Part shown: piece by piece, positions 1 through 7,792 of the stretch | How positions within the stretch are numbered: position 1 is the first letter of the stretch | Layout: each line of letters begins with the position of its first letter | NCBI GenBank assembly: GCA_049975345.1 | Contig: JBNGDP010000049.1 | Coordinates: forward strand, 1 to 23,855 | Source of the DNA: Oceanipulchritudo sp049975345 | GTDB lineage: Bacteria > Verrucomicrobiota > Verrucomicrobiia > Opitutales > Oceanipulchritudinaceae | Direction: 5' to 3' | Length of the DNA stretch: 23,855 nucleotides | Made by a program: the position numbers and the translations under genes | Notes under the pieces: generated by a model | Told to the model about the DNA's origin: nothing | Database searches by the model: none | Seen by the model: only the letters and a program-made list of their open reading frames with translations

Positions 1-10
1 ACCCGATCCT

Positions 11-1483
11 GTGGCCATGGATGCGGAGTCCTTCCTGAAAGTCAGCGACCAGTTTCGCCTCGGGGAACTGGTGACCGAGCTGCCCCATCCGGAAACAACC
101 GGACTCGCGGAACTCTCCCGCGATGACCTGCCCGAAGCCATCCGGGCCTTTCATTCCGTGGACCGGCTGATGATGCAGGGGGTGATGGCATCCCTGGATC
201 CACTGCCGGGACTCGTCACCGCAATGTCCCGGACCCTTGCCCGTGGAGGGCGGATTTTCATCGCCGGCTGCGGGGCCACAGGCAGGCTGGCCCTTTCCCT
301 GGAAACCCTTGCACGGGAGGCGTGGCTGACGTCTGCCACGCGGGAACGGATCATCGGATTCATGGCGGGAGGGGATGCGGCCTTGATCCGCTCCATCGAG
401 AGTTTTGAGGATTACCCGGAGTACGGGGCGAGGCAATTGAAGGAGCTCGGGTTTCAGGCAACGGACCTTCTTCTGGCCGTTACCGAGGGCGGGGAAACCC
501 CCTTCGTGATCGGGGCCTGCCTGGAAGCGGCCGGCATCGCAACGGAACCGCCATGGTTCCTTTTCTGCAATCCCCCGGACCAGCTGTGCCGGCTCGCGGA
601 ACGGTCGAAACAGGTCCTCACATCGCCCTCGGTGTGTTCCTTCTTCATCGATACGGGGCCCATGGCCCTGGCCGGCAGCACGCGCCTGCAGGCCACAACC
701 GCGCAAATGCTGGTGACGGGTGCCGCCCTCACCGAGGCCTTCGGAAGGGGCGCCGCCATGGATTTGATCCGCGCCTTCGACGGAATGCTGGCCGCCCACA
801 ATCCGCAGGCACTCGCCCCCTTCATTGAGGAGGAGGCCCGAACCTATGGGAACGGCGGCCTTGCCCTGTATCAGACGGACCGCTACGGCATAACGGTCCT
901 CACCGACACCACGGAACGGTCCCCCACCTTTTCCCTTGCCCCATTCGAAAGCCGTTTGCGCAGGGCCGATCCCGCAAGCTGGTGTTATCTTTCCCTCCCC
1001 CACGCGGCGGACGCGGTGGAAGCCTGGGAGGCCCTGCTTCACCGGAAACCGCGAACGCTCGAGTGGCCCGCACTGGAGGGGCGGGGTTCGCGGCAGAATC
1101 TCCTCGGGCACGATATCTCCCGCCAGGCGGAGGATTGGCGGGCAGGGCGCTGGCCGGATAAAGCCCAGCATCCATACCGGATAACGGGGAAAAGCACGGT
1201 TCTCGAATTCCCTCCTCATCGCCTCGACCTGGGTCAGGCGGGAAAACCGCTCCTGCTCCGGCATCTTTTGTTGAAGTGCTGCCTGAACCTGCAGAGCACG
1301 CTCGTGATGGGCCGTCTCGGACGCTTTGAAAGCAACCTCATGACAAGGGTACGGCCCAGCAACCACAAGCTGATTGACCGGGCCGCGCGGCATAATCAAC
1401 ATCACCACCGGCAAAGGACCGGGAAGGATCTCCCCTACGAGGAGGCGGTGCGCCGGGTCTTCCGCGAACTCGGCAAAAAATAA
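11..1483 (+). CDS. MurQ/GCKR-like double SIS-domain sugar-phosphate protein
   Basis: The protein resembles the N-acetylmuramic acid 6-phosphate etherase (MurQ) and glucokinase-regulatory (GCKR) families. At about 490 residues it is long enough for two SIS domains, where MurQ (about 300) has one. Visible signatures are a phosphosugar-binding loop FIAGCGATGRL (about 83-93), FMAGGDAALIRSIESFED (about 117-134, like the AGGE...AVEGAED stretch of MurQ), TEGGETPFVIGA (158-169), AGSTRLQATTAQ (221-232, matching the GSSRMKAGTAQ hallmark), and a C-terminal NLMTRVRPSNHKLIDRAAR (442-460), which is MurQ-like. The first MurQ catalytic Glu does not align cleanly, so enzyme activity is not certain. A likely role is cytoplasmic amino-sugar-phosphate or peptidoglycan recycling metabolism. 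The frame is open to the window edge; GTG at 11 and ATG at 17 are possible starts, and the true start may lie upstream. Confidence 0.8.
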   Translation: MAMDAESFLKVSDQFRLGELVTELPHPETTGLAELSRDDLPEAIRAFHSVDRLMMQGVMASLDPLPGLVTAMSRTLARGGRIFIAGCGATGRLALSLETLAREAWLTSATRERIIGFMAGGDAALIRSIESFEDYPEYGARQLKELGFQATDLLLAVTEGGETPFVIGACLEAAGIATEPPWFLFCNPPDQLCRLAERSKQVLTSPSVCSFFIDTGPMALAGSTRLQATTAQMLVTGAALTEAFGRGAAMDLIRAFDGMLAAHNPQALAPFIEEEARTYGNGGLALYQTDRYGITVLTDTTERSPTFSLAPFESRLRRADPASWCYLSLPHAADAVEAWEALLHRKPRTLEWPALEGRGSRQNLLGHDISRQAEDWRAGRWPDKAQHPYRITGKSTVLEFPPHRLDLGQAGKPLLLRHLLLKCCLNLQSTLVMGRLGRFESNLMTRVRPSNHKLIDRAARHNQHHHRQRTGKDLPYEEAVRRVFRELGKK

Positions 1484-1507
1484 ACGGAAGGGAGGCCGCC
1501 TTCCGTT
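1475..1507 (-). terminator. Intrinsic terminator for the hybrid kinase gene
   Basis: A 9-bp perfect inverted repeat (AACGGAAGG at 1483-1491, CCTTCCGTT at 1499-1507) encloses a 7-base loop. On the minus strand the stem is followed directly by a T-rich run (TTATTTTTT, 1482 down to 1475), the standard arrangement of a Rho-independent terminator. It lies 40 bp past the kinase stop codon and overlaps the stop of the convergent upstream gene. On the plus strand no T-run follows, so it should work mainly in the minus direction. Confidence 0.8.
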
Positions 1508-1547
1508 CAGGGGGATAGGAAGAATCGCAGGGATTCTCCAGGCTTGT

Positions 1548-2966
1548 TTATTCTGTTGCTGGTAGTATCACGCTGAAGCGGGCGCCTCCTTCAGGTAAAT
1601 TCTCAAAATGGACGGTGCCCATGTGGGCATCCACGATCCGCCGGCAAATGCACAGTCCCAGGCCCGTGCTCTTTTCCCCGCCGGTTGGCAGGTTCGAGGT
1701 TTTCCCGAACTCCATGAAAAGCTGGCCCGCCTCCTTTTCGGGGATTCCCGGCCCGGTGTCATCCACGCACAGGACCACCGAGGAGCCCTGCCGGCCGACC
1801 CGCACGGTCACCTTTCCTCCCGACGGGGTGAACTTGATGGCGTTGCTGATCAAATTGTCCGCCACGCGCCGGATCTGCTGACGGTCCATGGGCGCGTCCG
1901 GGATGTCCTTGTCGCATTCGAAGGACAAGGCGATGTTCTTGCGTTCCGATTCTCCCCGGAACAGGGGAACCAGGTTGCGGACCAGTTCGACCAGGTTGAA
2001 CGGTTCCTTGTGCAGCTTGAGGTCGACCTTGTCGAGCGTGGAAAGGTCGAGGAGTTCATTCAAAAGGGAGACAACACTGTTGCCGGCTTCCTCGATGCAA
2101 TCCACGATCTCGCGCTGGCTTTCGCTGAGGTTGGCGCAGTCCTCCTTGAGGAATTCCGCCAGGCCGGCGATGGCCGCCACGGGATTGCGCAGGTCATGGG
2201 AGGCGATTCGAAGAATGCGGTCTTTCGTCTTGTTGAGGTGCTTCAGCTCAAGGATGTGCTTTTCCCGCAGCTGGGCCAGTTTCCGGACACGCAGGTGGGT
2301 GCGGATCCGGGTCAGGCTTTCGGCGGGATGGAAAGGCTTGACGATGTAGTCGATGGCGCCGCACTTGAAGCCGGCGACAATTTCCTCACGCTCTCCCTTT
2401 GCGGAAAGGAAAATGACGGGAAGATGGTCATTGGCGGAATCCGCCTTCAGGTGACGACAGGCTTCCATGCCGTCCATACCGTCCATGGAGACATCCATGA
2501 GGATCAATTCCGGATCCACCTCATGGACCAGCCAAAGGGCTTCCTCGCCGGATTTTGCCTCGAAAACATCGAACCCGTCCTTCTTGAGAAAGAAACTGAT
2601 CTGCCGGCGTGCCATGGCGCTGTCGTCGACAATGAGGATCCGGCTGCCCAGCATGTCCTCGTCGGCAAGGGGAGGCAGACCGCTCTGGGCTAAATCCTCT
2701 CCGGCCCCCTCGATGGCGAAGGTATCGACAAGGTATTGCTCGATTGACTTGCGCAGGTCGCGACGGGCCAGGGAATGCCCCTCGCGGATCAGGCGGCCCA
2801 GCATCATGCTTGCCATGGCCAGCACCTCGCGCTGGTCGACATTTCGCTGGAGGAGCGGCTGGATCTCATCCACAATGGAAAGGACAAGGGAATAATACTC
2901 CTTGAAGGGTTCCTGCTGGGTCCCCGGCCCGGACTTTATGGCTTTTCTTTGCTTAAATGGATTCAT
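1548..2966 (-). CDS. Hybrid histidine kinase with N-terminal receiver domain
   Basis: This 472-residue cytoplasmic signalling protein has the order helical N-terminus (about 1-105, not recognised), CheY-like receiver (about 108-225), HisKA dimerisation domain (about 245-315) and HATPase (about 360-470). The receiver shows the acidic pair D114-D115, phospho-acceptor D158 in LILMDVSMDGMDG and K210 in VKPF. The kinase shows the H-box ASHDLRNP with H257, the N-box with N371 and N375, DDTGPGIP (402-409) and STGLGL. No membrane segment or signal peptide is visible, so it probably receives its input from a partner kinase acting on the receiver, or through the N-terminal helices. The ATG at 2966 is preceded by a GGAAGAAGG ribosome site. 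It is the last gene of a minus-strand run with the symporter and GT2 gene; a terminator follows. Confidence 0.9.
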   Translation of the reverse strand: MNPFKQRKAIKSGPGTQQEPFKEYYSLVLSIVDEIQPLLQRNVDQREVLAMASMMLGRLIREGHSLARRDLRKSIEQYLVDTFAIEGAGEDLAQSGLPPLADEDMLGSRILIVDDSAMARRQISFFLKKDGFDVFEAKSGEEALWLVHEVDPELILMDVSMDGMDGMEACRHLKADSANDHLPVIFLSAKGEREEIVAGFKCGAIDYIVKPFHPAESLTRIRTHLRVRKLAQLREKHILELKHLNKTKDRILRIASHDLRNPVAAIAGLAEFLKEDCANLSESQREIVDCIEEAGNSVVSLLNELLDLSTLDKVDLKLHKEPFNLVELVRNLVPLFRGESERKNIALSFECDKDIPDAPMDRQQIRRVADNLISNAIKFTPSGGKVTVRVGRQGSSVVLCVDDTGPGIPEKEAGQLFMEFGKTSNLPTGGEKSTGLGLCICRRIVDAHMGTVHFENLPEGGARFSVILPATE

Positions 2967-3038
2967 GCCTTCTTCCTATCCGGGATCGGATGTTACCACA
3001 TCGTACCTGAGATTACCATTGGGTATTTACCTGACGTG

Positions 3039-4541
3039 TCACGAAAAATGACCTGACAAAGGGTGTTTTCCTGATTTTGGTCCCAAAAGACCCACAATCG
3101 CGGTGGTTCCCGCGCCGAGAAGGAGGAGCCAGGTCCAAGCCAGGGGAAGGCGGCCGCTCTCGATGAGCCAGAGGCCGAGAACAGCGACGGCGGTTCCGCA
3201 CAGCATGGCGATCACATTGAGCCGGTCGGAGCCCCGGCGGCTGAACCGTCCCAGAAGGAACACCCCGAGCAGGCTCCCGTAGGTGAGGCTGGTAATCTTG
3301 AAGGCCAGCCAGAGAAAGGATCCGCTGCCGCGCAAGGACCAGGCCATGGCCATCAAAAGGACGGCGAAGATCACCGTCGTCCCCCGGCTGATCCACAGCC
3401 AGCGGGCGGGAGCAAGGGGCCGGCGAACCAACGGCTGGAGGAGATCGCGAACCGTGGAGGCGCTCAACGCAGCCATGGCGGAATCGAGGCTCGACATGGC
3501 GGCGGCCAGCACTCCGGCGAGGAGCAGCCCCCGCAACCAGGCGGGAATACCGGTGGTCATGAAATGGGAAAAGGCCTTGTCCCCGTCCGGAACAAACACC
3601 CCGTCCAGGAACCGTGTTGGAAAATACGGATCCGGGAAAACCTGGAAATAGGAATGCAGGGCAACGCCGAGAAAGAGGAAAAGGGCGGCCACGGGCAGGG
3701 CGATAAACCCGCTCACGATGAGGCTGCGCCGGGCGAGGCTGCTTGTGCGGCTGGCGAGGAGCCGCTGGGCCATGTCCTGGTCCGTCCCGAGGGCGGCCGC
3801 CGTGCTCGCGAAACCGAAGAGCATGGCGGTGAAGAGCCACTGGGGGTCATTCAGCCAGGCCAGGAGGCCGCGGCTACCGGGAACAAGCCGGATCATCTCC
3901 CAGCGTCCGGAAGCCGCGGCGGTTTCCCAGAGTTCCGTGGGGCCGACGCGGGAGAGCAGCCAGAAGGAGGCCGCCAACCCGGCGGAAATGAAAACGACGG
4001 CCTGGATGCAATCGGTCCAGATGACGGAGCGGATTCCTCCGAGGAAGGTGTAGCCCAGGGTCACGCTGCCGAAAATGAGGAGGCTCCATCCAAAGGGGAT
4101 TCCGAGAATCACCGAAAACCCGGTCACGGCAATCATGAGGCGCACCCCGGAGGCAAGGAGACGGGTGAGGAGGAAATACAGGGAGGCGGTGTACTGGGTC
4201 TGCCCGCCAAAGCGGGCGCGCAGGTATTCATAGATACTCAGGCACTTGGCCTGGTAAAAGACCCCGATGAAGACCGTTGCGACAAAGATCCGGGCGAGAA
4301 AGCTGCCGAAGCCGAACTGCAGATAGGTCATGTTTTCGGAAAATCCCACTCCGGGGACCGCCAGGTAGGTGGCCGCGCTGACCTCGGTGGCGACCAGCGA
4401 GCCCAGTACGGCCCACCAGGGAACCTGCCGCCGGCCGACGAAATAATCCTCCACGTCCGCTTCATTCCGGCCCTTGAACCAGCCCACGGAGAGGATGAGC
4501 AGGAAATATCCGCCGATGATGCTCAGCTCGAACCCGCCCAC
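3039..4541 (-). CDS. Sodium:solute symporter (SSS/SLC5 family)
   Basis: This is a 500-residue inner-membrane transporter, the usual size for the family, with about 13 hydrophobic helices. The N-terminus has the family pattern: helix 1 (IIGGYFLLILSVGWFKGR), then DYFVGRRQVPWWAVLGSLVATEVSAATYLAVPGVGF, which matches the conserved SSS stretch around helices 2-3. Later segments such as FLGGIRSVIWTDCIQAVVF and AAAMSSLDSAMAALSAS are also typical. It would take up an organic solute with sodium; the substrate cannot be read from the sequence. The start is GTG at 4541, chosen because a clear GGTGAGG ribosome site lies just before it, inside the end of the GT2 gene whose stop is only 4 bp away. This spacing suggests translational coupling. 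Sugars or amino sugars are plausible given the MurQ/GCKR-like gene nearby, but this is an inference. Confidence 0.9.
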   Translation of the reverse strand: MGGFELSIIGGYFLLILSVGWFKGRNEADVEDYFVGRRQVPWWAVLGSLVATEVSAATYLAVPGVGFSENMTYLQFGFGSFLARIFVATVFIGVFYQAKCLSIYEYLRARFGGQTQYTASLYFLLTRLLASGVRLMIAVTGFSVILGIPFGWSLLIFGSVTLGYTFLGGIRSVIWTDCIQAVVFISAGLAASFWLLSRVGPTELWETAAASGRWEMIRLVPGSRGLLAWLNDPQWLFTAMLFGFASTAAALGTDQDMAQRLLASRTSSLARRSLIVSGFIALPVAALFLFLGVALHSYFQVFPDPYFPTRFLDGVFVPDGDKAFSHFMTTGIPAWLRGLLLAGVLAAAMSSLDSAMAALSASTVRDLLQPLVRRPLAPARWLWISRGTTVIFAVLLMAMAWSLRGSGSFLWLAFKITSLTYGSLLGVFLLGRFSRRGSDRLNVIAMLCGTAVAVLGLWLIESGRLPLAWTWLLLLGAGTTAIVGLLGPKSGKHPLSGHFS

Positions 4542-4545
4542 ATCC

Positions 4546-5235
4546 TCACCTGAAAAGATTGTATTTCAAAATGGCGTAAAGGGCGCGGATCCCATCCTTC
4601 CATCCGATCTTTTTCCCCTCCGCGTAGGTGCGTCCATAGTAGGAAATGCCGACTTCATAGATCCGGCAATTCAGGCGGGCCACCTTGGCGGTCACTTCCG
4701 GCTCGAAACCGAAGCGGTTCTCCTCGATGCGGATCTGCTCGAGGACCTCACGCCGGAAAACCTTGAAGCAGGTTTCCATATCCGTGAGGTTGATATTGCT
4801 CAACATGTTTGAAAAGAGGGTCAGGAAGCGGTTCCCGACCATGTGCCAGAAGTAGACCACACGGTGGGGGCGGCCGCCCATGAAACGGGATCCGAAAACG
4901 ACGTCGGCGTTTCCCTGCAGGATGGGCTCGATGAGCAGCGGATATTCGCGCGGGTCGTACTCAAGGTCGGCATCCTGCACGATCACCACCTCACCCGCGA
5001 CCCGGCTGAAGCCGGTCCGCAGGGCCGCGCCCTTGCCGAGATTGGTTTCATGATGGACCACCTTGACCAGTGGATCGGATTCGAAATCCATGAGCAGTTG
5101 CCGGGTCCCGTCACTTGAACAGTCGTCCACGACGACAATTTCCTGAATGTCGACCGGCGAGCCCTTGACCCGTTCAACCAGTTTGCGGATCGTGTTCTTC
5201 TCGTTGAAACAGGGGATGACCACCGAGACTCTCAT
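4546..5235 (-). CDS. GT2 family glycosyltransferase, polyprenyl-phosphate (DPM1-like) type
   Basis: The 229-residue protein is a GT-A fold family 2 glycosyltransferase. Visible features are the N-terminal VSVVIPCFNEKNTI, the nucleotide-binding VVVDDCSSDGT (35-44), NLGKGAALRTG (65-75), the metal-binding DAD (88-90) and the LTDMETCFKVF stretch (150-160), which is characteristic of dolichyl- or undecaprenyl-phosphate mannose/glucose synthases. The GRTYAEGKKIGWKDG segment near the end is also typical of that subgroup. There is no C-terminal membrane anchor, so it should be a peripheral, soluble-type enzyme that moves a sugar from a nucleotide donor to a lipid phosphate. The ATG at 5235 has no clear ribosome site; the gene is divergent from the secreted protein gene at 5304, with about 68 bp between them. 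Confidence 0.88.
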   Translation of the reverse strand: MRVSVVIPCFNEKNTIRKLVERVKGSPVDIQEIVVVDDCSSDGTRQLLMDFESDPLVKVVHHETNLGKGAALRTGFSRVAGEVVIVQDADLEYDPREYPLLIEPILQGNADVVFGSRFMGGRPHRVVYFWHMVGNRFLTLFSNMLSNINLTDMETCFKVFRREVLEQIRIEENRFGFEPEVTAKVARLNCRIYEVGISYYGRTYAEGKKIGWKDGIRALYAILKYNLFR

Positions 5236-5303
5236 CGGCTGGGAGAATGAAACATTGTTTCTATGGTTGGCAATTTTCGAATTTCAGCCAGAATTTCCCG
5301 ATA

Positions 5304-5972
5304 ATGGTTGGTTTCCGACAGATCAAATCCCCCGGGGTGTGGATGTGCCTGGTATTGGTCGGCCTTCCGGGGATCGCGGAAGAGGAAGCGCCTTCGCGGG
5401 AGCCGACCATTGTCGCCCGCTCCCCTTTCATTCCGCCGGGGTTTTCACCAGCCGGCGAGACCCAACGGGCTGTCGCCCAACAGGGCACCCCGGGCAATTA
5501 CGAGTTCCGCGGCGTGTACCAGCTCGAAAACAAATACCGCTTCCTTGTGCGGGACCGGCGGTCGAACAACGGAAACTGGGTCGAGCTGGGACAGGCCCAC
5601 GAGGGATACGAGGTGCGCTCCTTCAATCCGGAAACGAGCACCCTGATCCTGTTTTTCAACAATTCCGAAAATGAATTGAAGCTGAGGGACCTGGAGGCCA
5701 ACCCGACACCGATGCCGGTGAGCCAGGCAGCGACAACGGCCGCGCGGAAGGTGGAGCCCACACCGCGGCCGACGCGGCGGGTGATCCGCCCGGCTTCCCG
5801 GACGGCGGCCGTCACTCCCCCGGAGCGGGACACGGGGGGCACCCCGCCCCCGCCCCCGGCCTGGCTGCAGAAGCTCCGCGAGGAATCGGAAACAAGGCGC
5901 GCCGAGGCCATGAAGGAAAATCCGGACCTCTCCCTGGAAACCGAAGGTCCGCCGCCGCCCCCCGGGGGCTGA
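5304..5972 (+). CDS. Secreted or periplasmic proline-rich protein, possibly GspC/PilP-like
   Basis: I do not recognise a firm family. Starting at ATG 5304 the protein has 222 residues and a convincing signal peptide: basic n-region with R5 and K8, hydrophobic core GVWMCLVLVGLPG and a GIA-EEE cleavage site near 25. An upstream in-frame ATG at 5247 would put 19 residues ahead of this signal and is less likely. Residues about 65-130 form a beta-strand-rich block (FRGVYQLENKYRFLVRD ... WVELGQAHEGYEVRSFNPETSTLILFF ... ELKLRD) whose rhythm resembles the small periplasmic domains of GspC/PilP secretion-pilus proteins; this is an inference from pattern only. The tail is rich in Pro, Arg and Thr, with polyproline runs at 181-185 and 216-220. 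It lies 41 bp before the HAD-like gene on the same strand. Confidence 0.72.
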   Translation: MVGFRQIKSPGVWMCLVLVGLPGIAEEEAPSREPTIVARSPFIPPGFSPAGETQRAVAQQGTPGNYEFRGVYQLENKYRFLVRDRRSNNGNWVELGQAHEGYEVRSFNPETSTLILFFNNSENELKLRDLEANPTPMPVSQAATTAARKVEPTPRPTRRVIRPASRTAAVTPPERDTGGTPPPPPAWLQKLREESETRRAEAMKENPDLSLETEGPPPPPGG

Positions 5973-6013
5973 AGCTTGACGATTGCGGCTCCGTCCGGCA
6001 TCACTGGTTGGGT

Positions 6014-7381
6014 ATGGCGGAGCTAAGCCTTGCACAACCAAGGGAGCAGTTGCTGGACAGCGGTCAGGTAACCGCCGCCCGTTGCATTGAAGTCTCGGTT
6101 TGTGATGCCGTCCACTTCCGCCTTCTTTCGCCGTTCCCGATCTTTGAGATGATCGGGATGCGCCTGAACCAGCGTCATCCGGGAAAATTCGAGGGATTCA
6201 CGGCTTCCCGGGGGGAGGTCGAGCGCACCATGCGGGGATCCAGCCTGCCGGACAAGATTGCCGCCTGCTGCACGCGCAACCCGGACTGGCTGGACGACCG
6301 GCAGGTCTTGTACGGCACGGAGCTGGAAGTCTGGATGGATCTCTCCTACCCAAATCCCTGGTGTCTCGACCTGTATCATTCCATCTTGATGGCTGGAAAG
6401 GCCTTTACCATTCCGAGGCTGGGTCCGTTCACAAACAACTTCCACGCGCTGTTGATGGAGAAAAACGGGTATGAGCTGATCTCGGAACCGATGCCTCCGG
6501 AGCAGACCGTGCAGATCCTCGTTGGGGAGCATCCGTACGCCAAGGATGGGCAATTGGTCCTCGAGACGCCGAGAAGGGGCTACCGGGTGCATCCATTCGC
6601 CTCGGAACCGGACCTGGGGAGCCTCCTGGCCAACGGCATTCTCGAAAAGGCGTTGGAGGAGGACTCGGCAAACGGGATGAAAGAGCTGGCCTACCAACCC
6701 CGCTCCCTTGGCTACCGGATCTTCGGACCAAGCCTGGTCCTCCTGCTCCAGTCTCTTTTTGACCATGCGGGTCCGGTAGCGTTTACCGGACCGGGGGCGG
6801 AGTACCTGACCGGCCTGGCACGGTCCGTACAGGCATTCTGGCCCATGATGCCGGAAATCCGTGATCCGGGGAAAGGGGCGAAACCGTTTTCCCTGTTTTC
6901 CATGGAGGAAGTGGAGCAATCCCTGTTTCCCGATCCCGACTTGCCGGACGGGCAGACCATTCTCCAGTTTTACGACCTTCAGCCTGGGGAGCTGGTTCTT
7001 CCAGTATTGAAGCTCTTCCTGGCCGGATTTCTTGAAGGTCCGGCGGCCGGGCGGATCCGCGAATCCGCCTCCCGTTTCGTGCGGGATTATGCCTGCATGA
7101 CGAGAGGCTTGCAGATCAACCTGCCCGCGGCCCCCGTGGCCCGTTGCTGGCGCGAAACGATTCTCTCCCCCGAGGAGGATTTCCTTGCATGGGTAAGCGT
7201 CGGCCATCCTCTTCCCGGATTCAGGCCGTCGGGCTTTCCCTGGGAGCTGCGGAGAATGGTCACCGCTGGCCCCTGGCCCAGCGCCAGCTATGAATTGGCC
7301 CGCCCGTTTTGGCGATGGTGGGTGAAACGGAGCGCCCGGGAACAGGTGCGGAGCATCCGTGAAGCCCGGGAAAGTTGCTGA
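6014..7381 (+). CDS. HAD-superfamily-like protein with degenerate catalytic motifs
   Basis: The 455-residue protein appears to follow the layout of the large HAD hydrolases found in polysaccharide loci (COG5610 type). Residues 27-38 (SVCDAVHFRLL) sit where FDVFDTLLTR is expected. GTELEVWMDLSYPNPWCLDLYHSILMAGK (101-129) matches the family's ELE...NP...LY...L..GK block, and ILVGEHPYAKD (168-178) corresponds to the VGDNPxSD motif. LGYRIFGPSLVLLL (232-245) matches the start of the usual second domain. The aspartate pair of motif I and the SDMYLP of motif II are absent (IPRLGPF instead), so it is probably not a phosphatase. The frame is nevertheless intact. The start is ATG 6014; TTG 6008 is an alternative and neither has a strong ribosome site. 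Family assignment is by eye, so moderate confidence. It converges with the Fe-S gene, 10 bp away. Confidence 0.7.
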   Translation: MAELSLAQPREQLLDSGQVTAARCIEVSVCDAVHFRLLSPFPIFEMIGMRLNQRHPGKFEGFTASRGEVERTMRGSSLPDKIAACCTRNPDWLDDRQVLYGTELEVWMDLSYPNPWCLDLYHSILMAGKAFTIPRLGPFTNNFHALLMEKNGYELISEPMPPEQTVQILVGEHPYAKDGQLVLETPRRGYRVHPFASEPDLGSLLANGILEKALEEDSANGMKELAYQPRSLGYRIFGPSLVLLLQSLFDHAGPVAFTGPGAEYLTGLARSVQAFWPMMPEIRDPGKGAKPFSLFSMEEVEQSLFPDPDLPDGQTILQFYDLQPGELVLPVLKLFLAGFLEGPAAGRIRESASRFVRDYACMTRGLQINLPAAPVARCWRETILSPEEDFLAWVSVGHPLPGFRPSGFPWELRRMVTAGPWPSASYELARPFWRWWVKRSAREQVRSIREARESC

Positions 7382-7391
7382 AGCGGACGTA

Positions 7392-7766
7392 TCAGACGGC
7401 AAAGCTTTCCCCGCAGGAACAGCTGGCTTTCGCGTTGGGGTTGTTGAATTTGAACCCACCGGATACCAGCTGGTCGGAGTAATCCAGCGCCATTCCCTTC
7501 AGGTAAAGGGCGCTTCTGGTGTCAATGAGGATGCCCGGTCCCGCGGTTTGCACCAGCAGGTCGCCGGATTTCGGCTGGGATACAAACTTCAGCTTGTAAG
7601 CCAGCCCGCTGCAGCCCCCACCGGTCACCCGGACCCGCAGGTAGGGGCCCCCGTCTTCACGGTCCTGGAGGGAGCGGAGCTTGGCCACGGCCGCTTCCGT
7701 AACCTTGACCAGGCGGTCGTCGACCAGACGGACCCCCGCGGGAAGAGTGGATGATTCAGTGGGCAT
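7392..7766 (-). CDS. erpA: A-type iron-sulfur cluster carrier (IscA/ErpA family)
   Basis: This small protein (124 residues from ATG 7766) belongs to the HesB/IscA/ErpA family that carries or inserts Fe-S clusters into apoproteins. The three cluster cysteines are present: C52 in TGGGCSG and C116 and C118 in the C-terminal SCSCGESF. The core RVRVTGGGCSGLAYKLKF and the GGFKFNNPNAKASC end are classic, and the length is normal. An in-frame TTG at 7796 overlaps the stop of pdxA and would add ten residues; translational coupling would favour it, but ATG 7766 fits the family length better. It is the last gene of the minus-strand block that begins with atpB. IscA, ErpA and SufA cannot be separated reliably from sequence alone, so the symbol is tentative. 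Confidence 0.85.
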   Translation of the reverse strand: MPTESSTLPAGVRLVDDRLVKVTEAAVAKLRSLQDREDGGPYLRVRVTGGGCSGLAYKLKFVSQPKSGDLLVQTAGPGILIDTRSALYLKGMALDYSDQLVSGGFKFNNPNAKASCSCGESFAV

Positions 7767-7792
7767 GGAAACGGTACTGTACCTGTAATCCG

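Noticed and set aside
3029..3056. Direct repeat ACCTGAC at the end of the symporter gene as a regulatory site
   Set aside because: Only 7 bases, one copy partly in coding sequence and no matching promoter; chance is likely.
6023..7459. A 478-codon open frame on the minus strand opposite the HAD-like gene
   Set aside because: Its translation is rich in Pro, Gly, Arg and His with no recognisable motif, and it overlaps the convergent Fe-S gene as well. The plus-strand frame shows family-like blocks.
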